Positions 8,343 to 18,076 of a DNA stretch of 64,000 nucleotides are shown one piece after another. This DNA comes from Methanolobus vulcani (lineage in GTDB: Archaea > Halobacteriota > Methanosarcinia > Methanosarcinales > Methanosarcinaceae). Where the stretch lies: positions 62,001 to 126,000 of the forward strand of contig NZ_VIAQ01000019.1 in NCBI RefSeq assembly GCF_006546655.1, in the 5' to 3' direction. Each line of letters opens with the position of its first letter. Within the stretch, counting starts at the first letter, position 1. The notes beneath the pieces were generated by a model that searched no databases, was not told the origin of the DNA, and saw only the letters and a program-made list of their open reading frames with translations. The position numbers and the translations under genes are program-made.

Positions 8343-9713
8343 TCAGTTGCTGAGATACTCATTGATTGCCTTTGCAGCAACCTTTCCGGCACCCATTGCA
8401 CTGATGACCGTTGCCGCACCTGTGACAGCATCTCCACCTGCATATACATTATCAAGTGAAGTCTTGCCGGATTCATCGACTACAATAGTACCTCTGGAAT
8501 TGGTTTTAAGTCCCTCTGAACCGGAGAATATCATTGGATTTGGTGATGTTCCAATAGCAATGATTACAATATCAGCAGGAATCACATGCTCAGAACCTTC
8601 TACGGCAACCGGACTTCTGCGACCGGAATCATCAGGCTCGCCAAGTTCCATCTTTATACATTCCACACCATTGACGGTCATATTCTCGCCCTCAAGAATC
8701 CTCGTTGGGTTGGTAAGAAGCCTGAAGACAATGCCCTCTTCCTTTGCATTCTCAATCTCTTCCTTTCTTGCAGGAAGTTCATCCTCGCCACGGCGATAGA
8801 CTATGCTTACTTCATCTGCACCAAGGCGGAGAGCACTTCTTGCGGCATCCATTGCAACATTGCCACCTCCAACTACGATGACGTTCTTTCCTCTCTTGAT
8901 AGGAGTATCATAGTCAGGGAACTGGTATGCTTTCATCAGGTTAACTCTTGTAAGGAACTCGTTAGCTGAGTAAACGCCATTGAGATTCTCCCCCTCTATT
9001 CCCATGAATTTTGGAAGACCTGCACCTGTTCCAAGGAAAACGGCATCAAACTCTTCCCTTAGCTCATCGAGAGTCTTTATCTTGCCAATAACATAATCCA
9101 CCTTGACATCAACGCCAAGCTGTTTGATATACTCAACCTCTTCCTTTACTATTGCCTTTGGAAGCCTGAACTCAGGTATTCCGTAAGTCAGCACACCACC
9201 AGTGTCGTGGAGTGATTCATATATTGTAACTTCGTGGCCTTCTTTTGCAAGGTCCGCTGCTGCTGTAAGCCCTGCAGGACCTCCACCAATAACAGCAACC
9301 GTCTTACCTGTTGACTCTGGGCGAACTGGAGGAGTTACACCTCTTTTCTTTTCGTAATCAGCACAGAAACGCTCAAGTCTGCCAATTGCAACTGGTTTAC
9401 CCTTCTTTGCCAGTACACACAATTCCTCGCACTGGACTTCCTGAGGACATACGCGTCCACAAACAGCCGGAAGAGCGTTGGTTAGTTTGATAGTTTCAAT
9501 GGCACCGTCAAAGTCTTCAGCCTTTATGCAAGATATGAATCCAGGAATGTCAATGTTTACAGGACAGCCATCAACACACTTTGGATTCTTACATTCAAGA
9601 CATCTGGACGCTTCTGCAAGGGTCATTTCATCGGTATAACCAAGTGCAACCTCATTGAAGTTCTGTGCCCTTTTCTTAGGATCCTGCAATGGCATTGCCT
9701 GTCTGTCTGACAT
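8343..9713 (-). CDS. gltA: glutamate synthase small-chain-like NADPH oxidoreductase (GltA/SudA/NfnB family)
   Basis: FAD and Fe-S flavoprotein of 456 residues. The N-terminus carries the two 4Fe-4S cysteine clusters of the family (CLECKNPKCVDGCP; CGRVCPQEVQCEELC), then an FAD-binding Rossmann site (GGGPAGLTAAADLA), a second dinucleotide site (VVGGGNVAMDAARSALRLGA) for NADPH and the C-terminal GGDAVTGAATVI signature. With SudB as partner it resembles sulfide dehydrogenase / NADH-dependent ferredoxin:NADP oxidoreductase, moving electrons between ferredoxin and pyridine nucleotides. There is no large glutamate synthase subunit nearby, so glutamate synthesis is not implied. Its ATG overlaps the sudB stop by one base (TAATG), so the two are translationally coupled. 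Confidence 0.9.
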   Translation of the reverse strand: MSDRQAMPLQDPKKRAQNFNEVALGYTDEMTLAEASRCLECKNPKCVDGCPVNIDIPGFISCIKAEDFDGAIETIKLTNALPAVCGRVCPQEVQCEELCVLAKKGKPVAIGRLERFCADYEKKRGVTPPVRPESTGKTVAVIGGGPAGLTAAADLAKEGHEVTIYESLHDTGGVLTYGIPEFRLPKAIVKEEVEYIKQLGVDVKVDYVIGKIKTLDELREEFDAVFLGTGAGLPKFMGIEGENLNGVYSANEFLTRVNLMKAYQFPDYDTPIKRGKNVIVVGGGNVAMDAARSALRLGADEVSIVYRRGEDELPARKEEIENAKEEGIVFRLLTNPTRILEGENMTVNGVECIKMELGEPDDSGRRSPVAVEGSEHVIPADIVIIAIGTSPNPMIFSGSEGLKTNSRGTIVVDESGKTSLDNVYAGGDAVTGAATVISAMGAGKVAAKAINEYLSN

Positions 9714-10561
9714 TAGTGCTCACCCCTGCAGGTACATTTGTGATCGTGGTTTTCCTGACACTTTGATTCTTCACTTCTGTAAAGTGCCAGACGGCTCATT
9801 AGCAGATTGAAGTCAACCTTGTGAGCATCGAATTCCGGACCATCAACACATGCGAACTTTGTCTCGCCGCCAACCGAGACCCTGCATCCGCCACACATAC
9901 CAGTTCCGTCAATCATAATAGGATTCAGGCTTACTATTGTTTCGACTCCATAAGGTTCGGTCATACCTGCTGCAACCTTCATGAGAATAGGAGGACCAAT
10001 AACTACTATTCTTGCAACCTTCTCACCGCTGTCAAGAATGTTCTTTACAACATCCGTGACAAAACCGTGGTGCCCTTTTGAACCATCGTCTGTTGCAACG
10101 TGAAGTTCGTCACTTGCTGCTCTCATCTCATCCTCTAGAATGAGAAGACTCTCGTTCCTTGCACCGATTACGGAAATTACCTTGTTTCCTGCCTCACGAT
10201 AAGCTTTTACCTGTGGATATACCGGGGCAATTCCTACTCCTCCACCTACAAGAATCACAGTTCCAAGTTCTCTGACATCTGCAGGAGTGCCCAGTGGACC
10301 AACAAAGTCCTGAAGCTCATCTGAAGATGACATCTTTGCAAGCTGCTTTGTTGTCTTGCCCATTTCCTGGAAGATTATGGTTACAGTGCCTTCTGTGGCA
10401 TCAAAATCTGCGATAGTCAGCGGTACTCTTTCGCTGGTCTCGTCAATACGTAAAATAATAAACTGGCCTGCCTTTGCGGCTTTGGCAACATCAGGTGCTT
10501 TGATCTTCATCATGTGCACTGATGGCGCAATCTCTTTTTTCTCTATGATTTGGTATGGCAT
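9713..10561 (-). CDS. sudB: ferredoxin-NADP reductase-like subunit SudB (NfnA type)
   Basis: FAD/NAD-binding partner of the gltA product. Residues 1-95 form the FAD-binding barrel (SERVPLTIADFD, TKQLAKM), followed by a pyridine-nucleotide domain (ILVGGGVGIAPVYPQ, VIGARNESLLI) and a 2Fe-2S cysteine site (GTGMCGGCRVSVGG...FACVDG). At 282 residues it is a normal length for SudB/PyrK-like subunits. The last 20 residues are odd: ESKCQENHDHKCTCRGEH is rich in Cys and His and may bind a metal. The start at ATG 10561 follows GTGATCAC, which can serve as the ribosome site. First gene of the two-gene operon. Confidence 0.88.
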   Translation of the reverse strand: MPYQIIEKKEIAPSVHMMKIKAPDVAKAAKAGQFIILRIDETSERVPLTIADFDATEGTVTIIFQEMGKTTKQLAKMSSSDELQDFVGPLGTPADVRELGTVILVGGGVGIAPVYPQVKAYREAGNKVISVIGARNESLLILEDEMRAASDELHVATDDGSKGHHGFVTDVVKNILDSGEKVARIVVIGPPILMKVAAGMTEPYGVETIVSLNPIMIDGTGMCGGCRVSVGGETKFACVDGPEFDAHKVDFNLLMSRLALYRSEESKCQENHDHKCTCRGEH

Positions 10562-10714
10562 GTGATCACATATAGAGGTTAAGTTAGAAGTAATAGGATT
10601 TTGGAGATATAATTAAGTTAATAGTACTTAATAATTGAGATGAGAATTTGTAAATATAAAGCTAACCTATGTAGTTTCACGACATTGATATGATGATTTA
10701 TGGCTAGAAGGTTT

Positions 10715-11581
10715 TTATTCATCTGCATTTTTTAGAGAGCCATAAGTAGTAAAGTCATTTATATCGAAAATTGCATCCGGGTCCGTTATATGATAAAGTG
10801 GGACATTGCCATAAAAAGAGGACCACAACGAATACGTGCTTGGAGGACCAACAATATAGTCACATTCAGCTAAAGAATACATATCTTGAACAAAATGATT
10901 ATTACAAAAAATAAATTGAAACTTACTTAGTTCTTTTACATTTTGTTTTACATCAGAACATACGACAAACATAATCTTTTTAGTCGAAAATATTTTTTCA
11001 ATATTTTCCATTATTTGTATATACTGGGTTAACTCATAGAAATACTTACCATTGTTCCAGTTTTTGTAATCTCCGTGCCTAATGTGAATTCCTATCAAAA
11101 AATCATAGTTTTGCTTAACTCCACCAAGCAAATCCTTTATATTATTTTGTATTTTTTTGTTTGGTGCAAAATAAGTTCTAATTATACTTGCATGTTTATG
11201 AAGATCAATTGAATCACGAAAATCCCATCCATCAACAAATAAGAATTTGTTATTTTGTGCAATTCTTATGAATTGTTCGTTATTCGTATTATAAGACTGA
11301 TTCTCCTTTAGAGTCACATATTTTATGAAAGGTAGTCTGATTATTGTAAGTAACCATATACACAAATACAATAATTTTTGCATTAATCGATTTCCATTTA
11401 AGGATCTCTCTGAAGGATATCTGCAAAATAGATCATCACTAATATTTTGAAAATGCTCAGCATAGTCACCAAATGAAGGATTTGCAATTTTTACGTTGTG
11501 TTCTATACCGAATGCAATAAAATGAGCAAAAAGAATCAATCTATTACCCAAACGACCATATTTTTTTGCAATAACTATCAT
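10715..11581 (-). CDS. GT11-like (alpha-1,2-fucosyltransferase-type) glycosyltransferase
   Basis: Probable cytosolic glycosyltransferase of 288 residues. The N-terminus (KKYGRLGNRLILFAHFIAFG) and the motif IGIHIRHGDYKNW match the GT11/NodZ/O-fucosyltransferase superfamily, whose HxRxD-type loop binds GDP-fucose. The C-terminal PPSTYSLWSSFYG also fits. GDP-fucose synthesis genes (manC, gmd, fcl) lie in the same island, so a fucosyl donor is plausible. It is the only minus-strand gene of the island, is A/T-rich like the central block, and sits at the island's left border beside a decayed insertion sequence. The exact sugar and linkage are unknown. Confidence 0.7.
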   Translation of the reverse strand: MIVIAKKYGRLGNRLILFAHFIAFGIEHNVKIANPSFGDYAEHFQNISDDLFCRYPSERSLNGNRLMQKLLYLCIWLLTIIRLPFIKYVTLKENQSYNTNNEQFIRIAQNNKFLFVDGWDFRDSIDLHKHASIIRTYFAPNKKIQNNIKDLLGGVKQNYDFLIGIHIRHGDYKNWNNGKYFYELTQYIQIMENIEKIFSTKKIMFVVCSDVKQNVKELSKFQFIFCNNHFVQDMYSLAECDYIVGPPSTYSLWSSFYGNVPLYHITDPDAIFDINDFTTYGSLKNADE

Positions 11582-11898
11582 AAATAACCTTCACTGCCAA
11601 GATATAGTTTCATTACTTAATAAATATGCAGACACTATAATATTTCGCAAAATACTAAGCATCAGTCATATAAAGATCATATGAATCAGCCATATCAATC
11701 TTTTCGGATGAAAAATTGAAATTCGCATATATAAGACTTCTGCATATTAAAGCTTTGAAAAATGAGACCATCAAATTAGAATTTTGATTTAAAAACCTAC
11801 CTCTATTTTCAACAAGACCTCTTTTTCCCCCCAAAAAAAAAAAAAGAATAGCTTCAGCTCCCTCCAAAGATTAAAATAGTATAAGTTTGGCCAGTCTC
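11582..11898. other. gene-free stretch between GT11-like gene and decayed transposase
   Basis: About 315 A/T-rich bases with no supportable gene; a 70-codon minus-strand frame inside it has no family features. The stretch contains an unusual homopolymer junction of T5-C6-A13 (11822-11845). The 14 bases at 11769-11782 (CATCAAATTAGAAT) recur with one mismatch after the transposase at 13014-13027. No clear terminal inverted repeat of the insertion sequence was found here. Confidence 0.4.
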
Positions 11899-13003
11899 AT
11901 GGAGGATATTTATACTGTATATAAAGGAGTCCTCTTTGAGGACTCCATTCGAAACGATATTGATAAAGAGAATGTATCAGTTTGCCGCTTGCTACATTTT
12001 CTTAATATTGACGACATCGCACAGCATGTTGAAAATAACCATTATTCCAATAAAGACTGGCATTTCAGATATCGTATTTCTTCTATGATAAAACTCATTA
12101 TTGTCAAATGTTTCAGAAATCTTTCGTTCAACAAAACAATTTCATCTCTTTCAGATGAAGAAGCTCTATTCCTTCATTTTGTTGATGAACATGGAGCTAT
12201 TGCACTACCTACAGGAGCAACACTTCATCATTTTGTAAAATACAGGTTAGGAACAGAAGGACTTCAATATATTATTGGGATGATAGTTGAAAGAATCATC
12301 AAACTCACTAAAGCCAGATATCTAAAAACAGATTCTACACCCCTTGAAGCCTCAAGATACGATAAACACAGTGATTATAATCCTCACTATAGATGTAAAA
12401 TGGACAAAGCTCACATCACATTAATAGGAGTTTTTCCATTATACAGACATATACAAATGGATTGGCAAATGCATCTCCTGAACTGGATAAGCATATTGAT
12501 TTCTTAAAGAATTACAATATTTGCCCTGATTCTTATGCCTTGGATTCTGGATATGATTCATTTGAAAATTATGCTGATATATGGCATCACTTAAAAGTGA
12601 AACCAACTATCCCACCCAAATGCAATGCAGTAATTAACATGGAAGGAACAATTGAAAGAATTAATCACTGGGTCAACAAGCTGTGGAAAAAAGGCGGTTC
12701 GATACATATGCCAATAGCAAAAAAGCTGGAATTACTATACAAGAACGGAAGGCGAAAACAAGTGGGAATGTATCTTAGAAACCAGGCACTGGTAGATGAA
12801 AAGTTTGAGGAAAAGATTAAGACGAGACAAACTATTGAAAGATCAAATAGACACATCAAAGGTAGGGTAACCTTTGATGTGAGAAAGATACAGAAAATAG
12901 CAGGGAACTTTATTCAATAGTGAGATTTGTGGCATACCAGTTTATGATACTGGTAAATTTACAAAATAAGAGTGAGAAGATATACTTAGCCAGATATTTT
13001 TAA
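11899..13003 (+). pseudogene. DDE transposase (IS5/IS1182-like), broken by two frameshifts
   Basis: Remnant of an insertion sequence encoding a transposase of about 370 residues. Frame one runs from ATG 11899 (MEDIYTVYKG) and carries the first catalytic Asp in LKTDSTPLEAS. Near the T5 run at 12431-12435 the reading must shift by -1; the second frame continues as TYTNGLANASPELDKH and holds the second Asp (YALDSGYDS) and the Glu region (TIERSNRHIKGR). Near 12885-12892 a further -1 shift is needed to reach TENSRELYSIVRFVAYQ and the natural-looking C-terminus ending at TAA 13003. Two separate shifts argue for decay rather than programmed frameshifting. Family assignment is from the general look of the protein. 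Confidence 0.75.
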
Positions 13004-13111
13004 GAAAAATGCTCATCAGATTAGAATGGAGTGAATTATGACCTAATTTGATAATCTCAAGAGGATTTCTACAGAAAAAATCAATATTTATATATTTGTA
13101 TGTGCATCTAG

Positions 13112-13125
13112 TATAAAATATAAAA
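13112..13125 (+). promoter_or_regulatory. TATA box upstream of manC
   Basis: TATAAAATATAAAA lies only 7 bp before the first ATG of manC (13132). A start about 25 nt downstream of the box would fall near or after that ATG, which bears on the choice of start codon. A second TATA-like stretch (TATTTATATATTTG) at about 13084-13098 could instead give a short leader. Confidence 0.45.
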
Positions 13126-13131
13126 GCCTAG

Positions 13132-14520
13132 ATGTATGAGTGGAGGAATATCATTAAATCGATAATACTTGCAGGTGGTTCAGGTACACGTCTCTGGCCA
13201 CTAAGCCGGGAAAAATATCCAAAACAGTTCTTAAAGTTGAATGAAAAATCGCTATTTCAGGATACAGTGAGCAGGTGCTTAGAAATATCGGACATCAACG
13301 AGATATATGTAGTGACAAACGAATCACAAAAATTCTTTGTTATCGGACAAATTGAAGAACTTGGATATGAAATTCCAAAAGAGAATATCCTGTTAGAACC
13401 GGTTGCTAAGAACACGCTTCCTGCAATAACTTATGGAATGCATCTAATCAAAAAGCGGTTCGGAAATGATTTTGTAGGCATATTCTCATCGGACCACATA
13501 CTTGACAAAAGTGCAATGCAAACTATCAAGAATGCTGAAGCCCTAGCTTCTGAATACCTCTTGACTTTCGGAATTGTGCCTACCTCACCACATACAGGAT
13601 ATGGATACATCAAACCAGCGGATCCAATTGGAATGGCTTTTAAGGTATTGGAATTCAAGGAAAAACCGGACATATACGATGCTAAAAAGTATATTAAAGA
13701 AGGATTCCTGTGGAATAGTGGAATGTTCCTCTTTGAAACAACTGTTTTTTTTGAAGAGCTCGAAAAATATGCTCCAGACATATCTACCGCATTCAGAAAT
13801 TATGAAACAATCGAGGAGATTTATGAAAAAATACCTTATATATCTATAGACTATGGAATTATAGAGAAATCCAGCAAGGTAGCCGTAATCAAACTTGCAG
13901 AAAGATGGAGTGACCTTGGTAATTTCAGTGCCCTTTATAATGAATTTGACAAAGATGAAAACAATAATGTCATACACAATTGTGAAGAAGAGATTATAAA
14001 TTCTTATGGTAATTTGATACATTCAAAAACGGGTAAAATCGTATCACTCATTGACGTAAACGATATGATCGTTGTGGATACAATGGATGCATTGCTGATA
14101 TGTCCAAAGAGTAGTAGTCAAAAAGTTAAAGATGTTGCATCTTCTCTTAAGGACAAAAATGATGAGCGTGCACAATTACACCAAACCGCATACAGGCCGT
14201 GGGGTTCATATACAATACTTGAGAACTCAGAAGGACACAAGATAAAGAATATAGTTGTCCTACCACAAAAAAAGTTAAGTTTGCAGCTACATCATCATCG
14301 AAGTGAACATTGGGTCGTTGTAAAAGGAATGGCACGCGTTCAGGTCGATGAAGAACAGTACTTCTTGAGACAAGGAGAGAGTACATTCATAAGGGCTGGT
14401 ATAAAACACCGATTAACTAACCCTGGAAAAGTACCACTCGAAATAATTGAAGTGCAACTTGGCGATTATGTAGAAGAGGACGATATCGTTAGATTTGATG
14501 ATGATTATGGAAGAGAATAA
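13132..14520 (+). CDS. manC: mannose-1-phosphate guanylyltransferase / mannose-6-phosphate isomerase
   Basis: Bifunctional cytosolic enzyme making GDP-mannose, the precursor of GDP-fucose here. The N-terminal nucleotidyltransferase domain has the pyrophosphorylase signature [21 protein letters not shown] and later FKEKPD; the C-terminal cupin (about 345-455) has RPWGSYTILE, LQLHHHRSEHWVVV and IKHRLTNPG. The 462-residue length is typical. The start is uncertain: ATG 13132 adds eight residues (MYEWRNII) before the usual start KSIILAGG, while a GGAGGA site (13142-13147) points to the ATT codon at 13153. Next is gmd, 64 bp downstream on the same strand. Confidence 0.93.
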   Translation: MYEWRNIIKSIILAGGSGTRLWPLSREKYPKQFLKLNEKSLFQDTVSRCLEISDINEIYVVTNESQKFFVIGQIEELGYEIPKENILLEPVAKNTLPAITYGMHLIKKRFGNDFVGIFSSDHILDKSAMQTIKNAEALASEYLLTFGIVPTSPHTGYGYIKPADPIGMAFKVLEFKEKPDIYDAKKYIKEGFLWNSGMFLFETTVFFEELEKYAPDISTAFRNYETIEEIYEKIPYISIDYGIIEKSSKVAVIKLAERWSDLGNFSALYNEFDKDENNNVIHNCEEEIINSYGNLIHSKTGKIVSLIDVNDMIVVDTMDALLICPKSSSQKVKDVASSLKDKNDERAQLHQTAYRPWGSYTILENSEGHKIKNIVVLPQKKLSLQLHHHRSEHWVVVKGMARVQVDEEQYFLRQGESTFIRAGIKHRLTNPGKVPLEIIEVQLGDYVEEDDIVRFDDDYGRE

Positions 14521-14584
14521 CAGTAAATAATCTGTCATTAGCCAAATTATAATTATCAAAGTAATTACTTTATTATATAGATGG

Positions 14585-15631
14585 ATGGACAATCAAATGA
14601 AAAAAGTGGCTTTAATAACCGGCATTACTGGCCAAGATGGTGCATATCTTGCAGAGTTCTTACTAAATAAAGGATATATTGTACATGGAATAAAAAGGAG
14701 ATCATCGTCATTCAATACCGCACGCATTGATCATCTTTACAAAGACCCTCATGAGAGGAACGTGAATTTCTTCATGCACTACGGTGATTTGACCGATTCC
14801 ACAAATCTCATAAGGATCGTACAAGAAACCCAGCCAGATGAAATCTACAACCTTGCCGCTCAGAGCCACGTACAAGTCTCTTTCGAAACACCAGAATATA
14901 CCGCCAACTCTGACGCAATTGGAACTCTGCGACTACTGGAAGCTATACGCATACTTGGTTTGGAAAAGAAAACAAAATTCTATCAAGCTTCGACCAGTGA
15001 ACTTTATGGTAAGGTCCAAGAAATACCCCAAAAAGAAACTACTCCATTCTACCCAAGAAGTCCTTATGCTGCAGCAAAGTTATATGCATACTGGATTACA
15101 GTGAACTATCGTGAAGCATATGAGATATTCGCTTGCAACGGTATTCTTTTTAATCATGAGTCTCCAATTCGTGGAGAGACATTTGTCACAAGAAAAATTA
15201 CAATGGCTGTGGCCAAAATTAATAAAGGACTTCAAGACAGGCTATATTTAGGAAACCTTGATGCTAAAAGAGACTGGGGATTTGCAGGAGATTATGTGGA
15301 AGCCATGTGGTTAATGCTTCAGCAAGAAGAGCCAGACGATTATGTGATTGCAACAGGTGAAACTCATTCAGTGAGAGAATTTGTGGAACTTGCTTTCAGA
15401 GAAGTGGGTATTGAGATTGAATGGCATGGTGAAGGCGTGAATGAGATTGGAATAAACAAGGAAAATGGCAGCTTATTAGTTGAGATTGATTCCAGATATT
15501 ACAGGCCTACTGAAGTGGACATATTGATAGGAAATCCAACAAAAGCTAAAGAGAAACTAGGGTGGAAGTCTAATCTCGATTTCAGAGATTTGGTGAAAAT
15601 AATGGTTGAAGCTGACTTTGTGAAAAACTAA
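14585..15631 (+). CDS. gmd: GDP-mannose 4,6-dehydratase
   Basis: Short-chain dehydrogenase family enzyme that converts GDP-D-mannose to GDP-4-keto-6-deoxymannose using bound NADP. Features: Rossmann motif [30 protein letters not shown], catalytic Ser/Thr with YxxxK ([12 protein letters not shown]), and [15 protein letters not shown], all typical of Gmd. Length 348 is normal. Start ATG 14585 ([13 protein letters not shown]); Met5 is also possible. It acts after ManC; the next enzyme, Fcl, is encoded 16 kb downstream at 31689, on the other side of an A/T-rich block. Confidence 0.95.
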   Translation: MDNQMKKVALITGITGQDGAYLAEFLLNKGYIVHGIKRRSSSFNTARIDHLYKDPHERNVNFFMHYGDLTDSTNLIRIVQETQPDEIYNLAAQSHVQVSFETPEYTANSDAIGTLRLLEAIRILGLEKKTKFYQASTSELYGKVQEIPQKETTPFYPRSPYAAAKLYAYWITVNYREAYEIFACNGILFNHESPIRGETFVTRKITMAVAKINKGLQDRLYLGNLDAKRDWGFAGDYVEAMWLMLQQEEPDDYVIATGETHSVREFVELAFREVGIEIEWHGEGVNEIGINKENGSLLVEIDSRYYRPTEVDILIGNPTKAKEKLGWKSNLDFRDLVKIMVEADFVKN

Positions 15632-15673
15632 ATTAATATGTATGGAGAGTCTTGATATTTGCAAAAAGGTAGT

Positions 15674-16996
15674 ATGATGATTCATTCAGAATATTTTAAA
15701 AAATACTTTGTTAATACTTCTTGGCTCTTTTTTGAACATATTGTCAGATTATCAGTTGCACTTTTTGTAAGCGTATATGTTGCTCGCTATTTGGGTCCTG
15801 ACAACTATGGTTTGCTCAACTACTCAATAAGTTTTGTAGGCCTTTTTTCAGTAATTGCAACTCTTGGTTTGGATCAAATTGTAATCCGAGAACTGGTAAA
15901 AGATAGAAGTAAAAGAGATTTTATCCTTGGAACTACTTTTTTGCTCAAAATATTAGGTGCATTTCTTGTATTAATTCTTTTGGCAATTGGAATTCAATTT
16001 ACTTCTAACGATTCATTCACAAACTTACTCATATTCATAATAGCTGCAGGTACTTTATTTCAGTCTATAAATGTAATCGATTTTTATTTTCAGTCAAGAG
16101 TACAGTCAAGATTTATAGTACAAGTAAAATTCTGGTCAATAATGGGAATATCGTTATTAAAAATATATTCAATTCATATTGAAGCTCCTCTCTTATGGTT
16201 TGCATTCCTTGTTTTAGTAGAAAATATCATATTAGCCCTCGGTTTCTTCATGATATATAAATCAAATGGACTATCTGTTTTATCTTGGAAATTTGATATG
16301 AATCTGGCTAAATTGTTCCTCAAGAACTCATGGCCACTAATATTTTCAAGTATCTTTGTCACATTCTACATAAGAATAGATCAAGTCATGATAAATGAAA
16401 TATTAGACAGCAAAGCTGTTGGTATCTATGCATCTGCTGTAAAACTAAGCGAAGCTTGGTATTTTGTTCCAATGATAATAAGTAGTTCTTTGTACCCTGC
16501 AATTATAGAAGCAAAAAAAATATCGGAGGATTTGTATTATACAAGACTTCAACAATTATACGATTTACTGGCCATAATTGCCATTGTAATCATTCTACCA
16601 GTGACAATATTATCAGATTGGATCATAATTGTCCTTTATGGACAAGAATATATTGGTGCAGGAACGGTTCTTTCAATACATATCTGGGCAGGTTTATTTG
16701 TATTTCTAGGAGTAGCTAGGGGAAAATGGATATTAGCTGAAAATTTGCAGACGTATACTTTTTTGTACACCTTCCTCGGAGCCTTGAGTAATGTTATCTT
16801 AAATCTATATATGATACCCTTATATGGAATAAATGGTGCTGCATTTGCAACCCTTATATCGCAATTTGTAAGTGTAATAGTAGTGCCTTTTATTATTAAA
16901 GAAACAAGAACATCAGTATTCATGCTCATAAAATCGATTTTGCTGATTTCCCAAATTCAAAGACTGAGAAAAATTATATATCTACGGAAAAATTAA
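15674..16996 (+). CDS. Wzx-type oligosaccharide flippase
   Basis: Polytopic membrane protein of about 440 residues with some twelve hydrophobic segments, of the MATE/MOP polysaccharide flippase family. It would turn lipid-linked oligosaccharides to the outer face of the membrane, where AglB (33731) could use them. Early signatures are NTSWLFFEHIVRLSVALFVS and YVARYLGPDNYGLLNYSISF. I start it at ATG 15674, preceded by AAAGGTAG; an in-frame TTG at 15659 with a GGAGAG site is also possible and would add five residues. Strongly A/T-rich, unlike gmd just before it, so the composition break falls here. Confidence 0.88.
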   Translation: MMIHSEYFKKYFVNTSWLFFEHIVRLSVALFVSVYVARYLGPDNYGLLNYSISFVGLFSVIATLGLDQIVIRELVKDRSKRDFILGTTFLLKILGAFLVLILLAIGIQFTSNDSFTNLLIFIIAAGTLFQSINVIDFYFQSRVQSRFIVQVKFWSIMGISLLKIYSIHIEAPLLWFAFLVLVENIILALGFFMIYKSNGLSVLSWKFDMNLAKLFLKNSWPLIFSSIFVTFYIRIDQVMINEILDSKAVGIYASAVKLSEAWYFVPMIISSSLYPAIIEAKKISEDLYYTRLQQLYDLLAIIAIVIILPVTILSDWIIIVLYGQEYIGAGTVLSIHIWAGLFVFLGVARGKWILAENLQTYTFLYTFLGALSNVILNLYMIPLYGINGAAFATLISQFVSVIVVPFIIKETRTSVFMLIKSILLISQIQRLRKIIYLRKN

Positions 16997-17057
16997 TCAT
17001 ACATATAGAAAATCGTTAGTACTATTCTATTGTAAACGAAGTTGAACCTCCACAACA

Positions 17058-17936
17058 TTGAGTGAGTCAATTAATATTCGATCTAATTCAAGCTATATCC
17101 AATGTAAAATAACTAGATGCAAAATGGTTTATAGAAATATGAATATTAATTTAATCGTATTCAATGAAATACTAGGTAATGAAGTGTGTTCAAGATTTGA
17201 TGATAACATAAAAAAAGAAATAATTTTGGTAATTAAAGGATGGATTTATGTGCACAATAACATTTCATGTGTCAAAAAAAAAATCATTGGCAAACTCAAA
17301 AGACCTTATATAAAAAATAAGATATTATCAAGCGAAATCGTAAAAATAGTGCCAGGAGCCGGAAAAACAAGGTATGAAGGATGGATTAGTATCGAAGTTC
17401 AAGAACTAGACATCACATCTACATACGATCTTAACTATTATTTTGCGAATAAAAAAATAGATAATATTTTATTGGAGCATGTAATAGAGCATATCGATTA
17501 TAAAAATTTCATTCATTTTTTAGTTACAATTAAACCATATTTAAAAAAAGGTGCTATTATAAGAATTGCAGTCCCTGATAGAAATCATCCATCAGAATAT
17601 GTTAGATTACTAACAGGAGTTAATGGACTAGAGCCGGGTGCTGATGATCATAAATATTTCTATGGCATAGACGACTTTGAAAATATTGCATGTCAAACTG
17701 ATTATAAACTAGATAAAGTAGAATATTTTGATAATAATGGGATTTTTCACAAAAATAATTTTGACTTATCAGACGGTTATATTTCGCGATGCTCTAAGAA
17801 CTATAAAGGACTCTTTACTGAAAACAATGAAGAATATAGAAAAATGATAGAGAGTGTTCCAGAAAATCTTAGAGAACAATTTTATAAACTAAATATATCA
17901 TATACGTCCCTCTTAGCAGACTTTATAAACGAATAA
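17058..17936 (+). CDS. SAM-dependent methyltransferase-like protein (COG4627 type)
   Basis: The segment from about residue 90 on (VKIVPGAGKTRYEGWISIEV, ELDITSTYDL, ILLEHVIEHI) matches the small predicted methyltransferases often found in polysaccharide loci, with an adapted glycine-rich SAM site (GAGKTRYEGW) and HVIEHI after it. The first 85 residues have no recognisable domain and contain several Cys and Lys. Its role may be methylation of a sugar; the SAM motif is loose, so it may also be inactive or bind another ligand. The start is uncertain: TTG 17058 is the longest, with ATG at 17124 and 17139 as alternatives. Very A/T-rich. Confidence 0.6.
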   Translation: MSESINIRSNSSYIQCKITRCKMVYRNMNINLIVFNEILGNEVCSRFDDNIKKEIILVIKGWIYVHNNISCVKKKIIGKLKRPYIKNKILSSEIVKIVPGAGKTRYEGWISIEVQELDITSTYDLNYYFANKKIDNILLEHVIEHIDYKNFIHFLVTIKPYLKKGAIIRIAVPDRNHPSEYVRLLTGVNGLEPGADDHKYFYGIDDFENIACQTDYKLDKVEYFDNNGIFHKNNFDLSDGYISRCSKNYKGLFTENNEEYRKMIESVPENLREQFYKLNISYTSLLADFINE

Positions 17937-18076
17937 AATTACAACTATTTAGCCTTTCTATAAAATGCGTCAATGACAAACATAATTGGCATATAGAATC
18001 TGTATTGAGAAATACATATCGTACACATCACTGTAGTATAATTATTGAAATATTCTAGATGACTTCGTGAGGAACA

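Noticed and set aside
11655-11867. 70-codon minus-strand reading frame before the decayed transposase
   Set aside because: It runs through the homopolymer T5-C6-A13 region, has no family features or good ribosome site, and lies in a gene-free gap.
12425-12465. Programmed -1 frameshift of the transposase at the T5 run
   Set aside because: A second unrelated shift near 12885-12892 is also needed for the natural C-terminus, so decay is simpler; no classical slippery heptamer with a following structure was seen.
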